From an uncultured Clostridia bacterium (GTDB lineage Bacteria > Bacillota > Clostridia > Christensenellales > CAG-917): a DNA stretch of 46,205 bases. Both the position numbers and the translations under genes were made by a program. The DNA lies in the NCBI GenBank assembly GCA_947589475.1, contig CANQBO010000016.1, positions 1-46,205 of the forward strand, read 5' to 3'. This document shows, in pieces, positions 41,868-46,205 of the stretch. Under the pieces are notes generated by a model that was given only the letters and a program-made list of their open reading frames with translations, had not been told where the DNA came from and ran no database searches. The stretch's first letter is position 1, and the number at the start of each line of letters is the position of its first letter.

Positions 41868-43381
41868 GAGAAATCCTCCTCCCGTTTTGTGGACGGCATT
41901 ATGTTGAACACGATGAGGGACAGCGCCGCTACCACTATGAACACCATGATGCCTATCGCAGACGCTATCTTGTAGTTGTGTGCGTCGGCGGTCATTCCGA
42001 ACAGCCACGTGATGAGTATCGTCGTGTCGCCCGCAACATATCCGCCCGCGCTGCCCCACACATAGTTGGCGGGTCCGCCCTGCGTCAAAAGATAGATGAC
42101 ATTGAAATTGTTGATGTTTGATATGAAGCTGTTGAGCAAATAAGGACCCGTCACGAACAGCATGTACGGCAGCGTTATCTTCGCATATTGTTGGAATGCG
42201 TTTGCGCCGTCTATCTTTGCCGATTCGTACAAGTCCTCCGGAATGTTCATAAGTATGCCCGTCGTAATCAACATCAGGTACGGAATACCTATCCAAATGT
42301 TTATCACAATGACCATAATCCTTGCGAGAGTCCCATCGCCCCAGAAACTTATGGGCTTGTCTATCCAACCGAGGCTCATGAGCCACCCGTTGATGATGCC
42401 GTTGTCATTGAAGAGGTTGGATATGTACAGCAAGGATATAAACTGCGGGACGGCTATGGATATGACGAATATCGTGCGCCAGAACTTCTTTATCTTTATG
42501 CCCTTCTTGTTTATCATCATCGCAAGGAACATTCCGAGGAAGTAGTTGGTGAACGTGGCGAAGAACGCCCATATGAGCGTCCATCCCAGTATCTCGCCAA
42601 ACGCCATGGACACGTTGGAGCCAAGCTTGAACATCGTGTTGAAGTTTTCAAGCCCCACCCAAGTGAACAAGTTGTAATAGCCGTCATGGTCGGCGTCGTA
42701 GTTGGTGAACGCCACCAATATCATGAAGATGATCGGCAACACCGTGAACATCGTTATGCCGAACACAGGCAAGGATAGCAATGTCTTGTGGAATTGGTCG
42801 TCGAGGAGAGACTTGAGGTCATCCTTTGCGGCCTTTACGGGCTTGCCCATCGCGTCTATCTCTTCAAGAGCTTTGCACTGCTTGACATTTTGATACCACG
42901 TATAGGCGAATGCGACGATGAAAAGTATAGTAATGAGGCTGTACAGCAATATCTTGAATGAGTTGTCCCCGGCAATTTCCTGCGGATAAAGTTCCCCTTC
43001 TATCTCCACCATCTCGGTGTGCGTGACAACATTGCCCAGTGTGCCGAGTTTGGACAGCCAATACGCGCCCGTCCACGCCATATAACCTATGAACACGCCC
43101 TCGAACAACAGGAACAGCAGTCCCCTCAGCCACTGCCCGTGGAGGAAGGAGCTGAATCCCATGACGAGATAGCTCACCTTCGTCTTCCAACTGCCGTGGA
43201 CAAAGGTGCTCCATATGTCCTTTGCATTTTCAGCGATGTTTACGCCCAAGTTCTTTATGGCAAGCCCCAGCTTTTTGAATTTTGCCGCAAATCGGTTTGG
43301 CAAGTTCATAAAGAACTCCGCGATCTTGTACAACATCCGCTGAAATTTGTTGAGTTTCAGATATTCAAGCGAACTATGCAT
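41864..43381 (-). CDS. ganP: Sugar ABC transporter permease, MalF/GanP type
   Basis: 505 aa. An amphipathic, basic N-terminal ~75 residues, two membrane helices (about 85-105 and 145-165) separated by a short external loop with a WTGAYWLSKLG segment, a cytoplasmic loop, then the six-helix permease core with EAA loop EDLYESAKIDGANAFQQYAKITLP. The extra N-terminal helices are as in MdxF/GanP/MalF proteins. CAGAGGA lies about 10 bases before the start. It overlaps ganQ by 4 bp and follows the binding-protein gene by 23 bp. Confidence 0.93.
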   Translation of the reverse strand: MHSSLEYLKLNKFQRMLYKIAEFFMNLPNRFAAKFKKLGLAIKNLGVNIAENAKDIWSTFVHGSWKTKVSYLVMGFSSFLHGQWLRGLLFLLFEGVFIGYMAWTGAYWLSKLGTLGNVVTHTEMVEIEGELYPQEIAGDNSFKILLYSLITILFIVAFAYTWYQNVKQCKALEEIDAMGKPVKAAKDDLKSLLDDQFHKTLLSLPVFGITMFTVLPIIFMILVAFTNYDADHDGYYNLFTWVGLENFNTMFKLGSNVSMAFGEILGWTLIWAFFATFTNYFLGMFLAMMINKKGIKIKKFWRTIFVISIAVPQFISLLYISNLFNDNGIINGWLMSLGWIDKPISFWGDGTLARIMVIVINIWIGIPYLMLITTGILMNIPEDLYESAKIDGANAFQQYAKITLPYMLFVTGPYLLNSFISNINNFNVIYLLTQGGPANYVWGSAGGYVAGDTTILITWLFGMTADAHNYKIASAIGIMVFIVVAALSLIVFNIMPSTKREEDFS

Positions 43382-43404
43382 AACAATTTATCCTCTGAGG
43401 AACA

Positions 43405-44643
43405 TCAGCTGTTCATAGCATCGGGAAGATTGTTGGTATAGGTCGAAAGCAGAGATTGCAGTTGATCCTCCTTTGCACCGTTGGCCCCGCCGACCATTGC
43501 TTGGAAGTACGTCCACCACTTGTCGGGATATTGCCCCTGAAGCACGGTCTTGCTTCTTGCGATGACGTCAAGACAAACGGAAGCTTTGACACGCTCGTCA
43601 TTTTGCACTTCCTTGTTGGAGGGACCCCAACCCACCGCCTCGAAACGCTTCAGTTGGCTCTCCTTGTTGGTGAGGAATTTCGCAAGCGCCTGAAGATAGC
43701 GGCTCATATTCGCGTCCTTTTGCGGCTTGATGCCCAGCATCTTCCTGCCAAGAAAGCTGACAAGTTGATAGCTCTTGCCGTCCACCGTAAAGGACGGAAG
43801 AGGTGCAACACCAAGGTTTTCTTCCAGTATCTGCTTTGCCGCATTGTAGTCCCAAATTCCGCTCACGACCACAGCGGACTTTATGCCCGTATCAAAGGTG
43901 CCCACCTTGTCCGAGGCATAATAACAACCCGAATCGAACACCTTTTGCATCCCCTTGAGCGCGATCATGCCCTCGGGTGAATTGCATGTGTCATTGTAGG
44001 ATGAAAATTTGCCGCTCGCGTCCGTTCTCCATTCGGACACGCAACCCGTAGCGTAGAAGAATGAAGCGGCGTACCAAGCACAACGATCTTTGTCCAGATT
44101 CATGGAAAAGTTTTGCCCCGCCGCTTTGCAATCCGCAAGGATCTGCTCAAGACTGCCGATATGCTCTTCGGCAACGACTCTCTTGTCATAGTACATAAAG
44201 AAGCCGTTGTCCGCGGTCAGGGGGTAAGCCTTTATCTCCCCGCCTATCTTCGTCGCCTCAACCGAGCCTTCGTCGTTGTTTTCCTCAATGAATGCCGTCG
44301 CGGAACTGCCCGGATCCATGAGCATGCCGCCGTCTACAAGCCGCGCAAGCTGATCCACCGCAAAAGTGTAGATGTCGGGCGCGGAATCCTTCTTCGCAAG
44401 CACGTCGCCCGCCGCAACGGACTCCGATACTTCCTCTATCGTCGGGAAAAACTTGATGCCAAACTCGTTGGTCTCGTTAAACTCGTTGATAAGCTGTCTC
44501 GTAAGCGCTCCCGTGCCGTCGCCCACCCACACCTTGATGGCGATACCTCCGTCGCCATCGGAAGGACCGCAGGCTACAAAGCCTACAAGCGCCGTCGTCA
44601 CGAGCAATACGCACAACATGATAAGTACGATCTTTTTTCTCAT
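43405..44643 (-). CDS. ganS: Extracellular sugar-binding lipoprotein (MalE/GanS type)
   Basis: 412 aa. Signal peptide MRKKIVLIMLCVLL followed by lipobox FVAC (C25), then a solute-binding protein type 1 fold: KVWVGDGTGALTRQLINEFN near the start, KKDSAPDIYTFAVDQLARL, AYPLTADNGFFMYYDKR and a C-terminal GWGPSNKEVQND. It would capture galacto-oligosaccharides released by the GH53 enzymes and present them to the permeases encoded next. AAGGAGAG is placed well before the start. It starts 53 bp after the GH53 gene, with an AT palindrome in the gap. Confidence 0.93.
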   Translation of the reverse strand: MRKKIVLIMLCVLLVTTALVGFVACGPSDGDGGIAIKVWVGDGTGALTRQLINEFNETNEFGIKFFPTIEEVSESVAAGDVLAKKDSAPDIYTFAVDQLARLVDGGMLMDPGSSATAFIEENNDEGSVEATKIGGEIKAYPLTADNGFFMYYDKRVVAEEHIGSLEQILADCKAAGQNFSMNLDKDRCAWYAASFFYATGCVSEWRTDASGKFSSYNDTCNSPEGMIALKGMQKVFDSGCYYASDKVGTFDTGIKSAVVVSGIWDYNAAKQILEENLGVAPLPSFTVDGKSYQLVSFLGRKMLGIKPQKDANMSRYLQALAKFLTNKESQLKRFEAVGWGPSNKEVQNDERVKASVCLDVIARSKTVLQGQYPDKWWTYFQAMVGGANGAKEDQLQSLLSTYTNNLPDAMNS

Positions 44644-44669
44644 AATTCTCTCCTTAAAAAATTTGTTAT

Positions 44670-44689
44670 TTATATAAATTTTTATATAA
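44670..44689. repeat. Perfect AT-rich palindrome before ganS
   Basis: TTATATAAA-TT-TTTATATAA, 9-bp arms, in the 52-bp gap between the intracellular GH53 gene and ganS. It could be a promoter/operator or a processing site. Confidence 0.55.
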
Positions 44690-44695
44690 CCTTAT

Positions 44696-45811
44696 TTATT
44701 TTGCCTCCACTCTGAACTCGTCGAACGCGGGAAGTTTATGCCCCGTGTAGTCGAACAAACATTGATTCGCCCACTCATTGCGGTTGGACGGATTGTCCGA
44801 TTTTATATATTCCTTGCCTGCGTCGGAAGCCCAACAAATTCCGTCGCCGGGGATCCACAGCGGCTCCCAATAATAGACCGCCTCTATGCCGTGCTTTTCG
44901 GCAAGTTTCAAAAAGTCGCGCACAAACTCTCTCTGCCCCTCGACCGAATACGGATAACTGCTCCTGAAATCGAACGTACCGGGGATGTCCTCGCTTATGA
45001 CGAGCTTCGCCCCTCCGTGTTCGTTCTTTATGTAGTCCTCTTCGGTAAACGCATAGCCAAGCTCTACCACCATCTGCCGCTTGCCGAACTTTTTGCAAAA
45101 TTCAACGTTTTCAAAGAACATATCGAAGGTTCCGTGCCAATATGGATAATAGCTGTATCCGATTATGTCATAATCGACGTTCGCTTCCTGCATATGCGTG
45201 AAGTAGTCGTTGTAGATAAACTTGTCGTAGCTCTTTTCGAGGTGCAAGACAATGCCCGCTTTCGGCATAATTTCTCGGCAAGCCGATATTCCCGCTTTCA
45301 AAAACTTGATGAGATTTTCAAAATTTGTACGCGGTTCGGTATCACTGCCTTCGAGATGTCCAAGCGGCCATAGCATGCCGTTTGTAATCTCATTCCCGAC
45401 TTGTATAAACTCAACTTCAATGCCGTTTGCCTTTATGGTTTCAAGCGTAGTTTTTGTATATTCGTAAACCTGCTTTGCAAGTTTGTCCGCGTTGTCCTGC
45501 TCCCAACCTTTGGGGATAAATTGTTTGCCGGGGTCTGCCCAAAAGTCCGAATAGTGAAAGTCGAGCATTATTTTATAACCCTTGCCTTTTGCGAGATTTG
45601 CAAGCCTCAGAAAATTATTGAGGTCGCAAGTTCCCGCAAGATACGGCTCGCCTACCTTACTGCGCGGATCGACCCATAGGCGTATGCGCATTGTGTCTAT
45701 GCCGTTCACTCTGAACAGTTCAAGCGGTTCCACTTCGCTATTACCTGCAAAGTATGTTGCGCCGTGTTCCATTTCTTCAAAATAAGTTGATACATCAATA
45801 CCGAGCCTCAT
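44696..45811 (-). CDS. ganB: GH53 endo-beta-1,4-galactanase without signal peptide
   Basis: 371 aa from the ATG at 45811, chosen because AAGGCGGG is six bases upstream and family homology begins here (MRLGIDVSTYFEEME); an ATG at 45892 would add 27 residues and lies inside a palindrome. Catalytic acid/base E141 in QVGNEITNG, nucleophile E250 in MVVELGYAF, plus LDFHYSDFWADPGKQ and the aromatic SYYPYWHGTF. No signal peptide or lipobox, so it is probably cytoplasmic, acting on imported oligosaccharides, in contrast to the lipid-anchored GH53 at 36343-38916, with which it shares many motifs. Confidence 0.92.
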   Translation of the reverse strand: MRLGIDVSTYFEEMEHGATYFAGNSEVEPLELFRVNGIDTMRIRLWVDPRSKVGEPYLAGTCDLNNFLRLANLAKGKGYKIMLDFHYSDFWADPGKQFIPKGWEQDNADKLAKQVYEYTKTTLETIKANGIEVEFIQVGNEITNGMLWPLGHLEGSDTEPRTNFENLIKFLKAGISACREIMPKAGIVLHLEKSYDKFIYNDYFTHMQEANVDYDIIGYSYYPYWHGTFDMFFENVEFCKKFGKRQMVVELGYAFTEEDYIKNEHGGAKLVISEDIPGTFDFRSSYPYSVEGQREFVRDFLKLAEKHGIEAVYYWEPLWIPGDGICWASDAGKEYIKSDNPSNRNEWANQCLFDYTGHKLPAFDEFRVEAK

Positions 45812-45879
45812 AAATTTCCCGCCTTTTAGAATGATTTGATGTTTTATCGTTGCGTTTCCGACTATAAACTCGCTTTTCT

Positions 45880-45897
45880 GCGATATTATCATATCGC
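45880..45897. promoter_or_regulatory. Inverted repeat upstream of the galactan genes
   Basis: GCGATAT-TATC-ATATCGC, perfect 7-bp arms, about 70 bp upstream of the GH53 start and just after the zinc-ribbon gene. A candidate operator for a sugar-responsive repressor; no regulator gene is visible in the window. A TATAGT lies downstream on the minus strand, but I see no good -35 partner. Confidence 0.4.
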
Positions 45898-45920
45898 CTT
45901 GCGATTTTTATTGCTTTCCG

Positions 45921-46181
45921 TTATTGTTTCCCCGCTATATGCGGACGGTGTTTAAGCGGCTCGTTGTCCTCGCCGAAGTCCGTCACTCTCTCCCGCATAA
46001 AACCGTAGCGATATTTGAGCTGCTCGTTCAGCCTCAGCACGTCCTTCTCGTCCCCGTGATAGCTGCAACGAAGGCAATAATATTCGCCCTTTTCCTCGTC
46101 AAAAAACATATCCATGTCTATATCGCGCGCAAAGCACACGGGACAGCGATAATTCATTCTGCCTTTTGTAGACTGAGCCAT
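45921..46181 (-). CDS. Small zinc-ribbon protein
   Basis: 86 aa. Two CxxC pairs, CPVC (13-16) and CLRC (36-39), 19 residues apart around an acidic turn (FDEEKGEYY), form a classical zinc ribbon; the rest is charged and helical (DVLRLNEQLKYRYGFMRERVTDF). Function unknown; similar small proteins occur in Clostridia. AAAGGGGG lies ahead of the start. It is 110 bp upstream of the GH53 gene on the same strand and could belong to a different unit that extends beyond the window. Confidence 0.75.
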   Translation of the reverse strand: MAQSTKGRMNYRCPVCFARDIDMDMFFDEEKGEYYCLRCSYHGDEKDVLRLNEQLKYRYGFMRERVTDFGEDNEPLKHRPHIAGKQ

Positions 46182-46205
46182 GTCTTTATACCCCCTTTCG
46201 ATATT

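Noticed and set aside
41868..42386. Longer open frame joined to the start of the GanQ-like permease
   Set aside because: It lies entirely inside the ganP gene in another frame, has no membrane-protein character, and the ATG at 41867 has a proper ribosome site and the classic 4-bp overlap.

Overview
The window looks like chromosomal DNA of an uncultured, gut-type member of the Bacillota (Clostridia-like). The gene set points there: the miaB-mutS-mutL-miaA-ynbB neighbourhood, a MutS2, a ThiI without rhodanese domain beside a cysteine desulfurase, an endonuclease-type MutL, strong AGGAGG ribosome binding sites, MalEFG-type sugar transport with an MsmX-like ATPase, and giant BspA-like leucine-rich-repeat lipoproteins. 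The taxonomic call is inference from gene content only.

Layout. (1) 1-2.7 kb is an accessory patch: a RelE/HigB-HigA type toxin-antitoxin operon with a promoter whose -35/-10 spacer is a palindrome, then debris of mobile DNA (a 5'-truncated nuclease domain, a frameshifted rolling-circle replication gene, a perfect 13-bp-arm hairpin). (2) 2.7-11.1 kb, minus strand: miaB, mutS, mutL, miaA and ynbB (PLP enzyme), i.e. mismatch repair interleaved with A37 tRNA modification. (3) 11.2-14.0 kb: a class A penicillin-binding protein (plus strand) converging on a GNAT acetyltransferase. (4) 14.1-22.7 kb, minus strand: pheS-pheT-mutS2-(membrane protein)-nifS-thiI, probably one transcription unit starting at a near-consensus promoter at 22.7 kb and lacking the T-box usual for pheST. 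(5) 22.9-24.9 kb: a 454-aa membrane-anchored orphan and, divergently, the RNase P RNA gene, whose 3' end and terminator are followed by a diverged second copy and an inverted copy. (6) 25.3-46.2 kb, minus strand: a galactan-utilisation locus reading zinc-ribbon protein, GH53 galactanase without signal peptide, sugar-binding lipoprotein, two permeases, MsmX-type ATPase, a lipid-anchored GH53 with Ig-like domains and a C-terminal module, then two giant lipoproteins (1863 and 1721 aa).

How the parts work together. In the last region the lipid-anchored GH53 would cut beta-1,4-galactan at the cell surface, the giant lipoproteins could hold polysaccharide or mucosal ligands, the binding protein and permeases would import galacto-oligosaccharides with the ATPase, and the second, apparently cytoplasmic GH53 would finish the chains. 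The gene order resembles the Bacillus ganSPQ-ganB system, but no beta-galactosidase or regulator is visible in the window. The giant lipoproteins carry repeated ~100-130-aa modules (YLVG...FQI...GIYxIxLDLS) and Cys/His-rich (HWxxCxxC) arrays that I cannot assign to a described family with confidence; these are the best candidates for something new.
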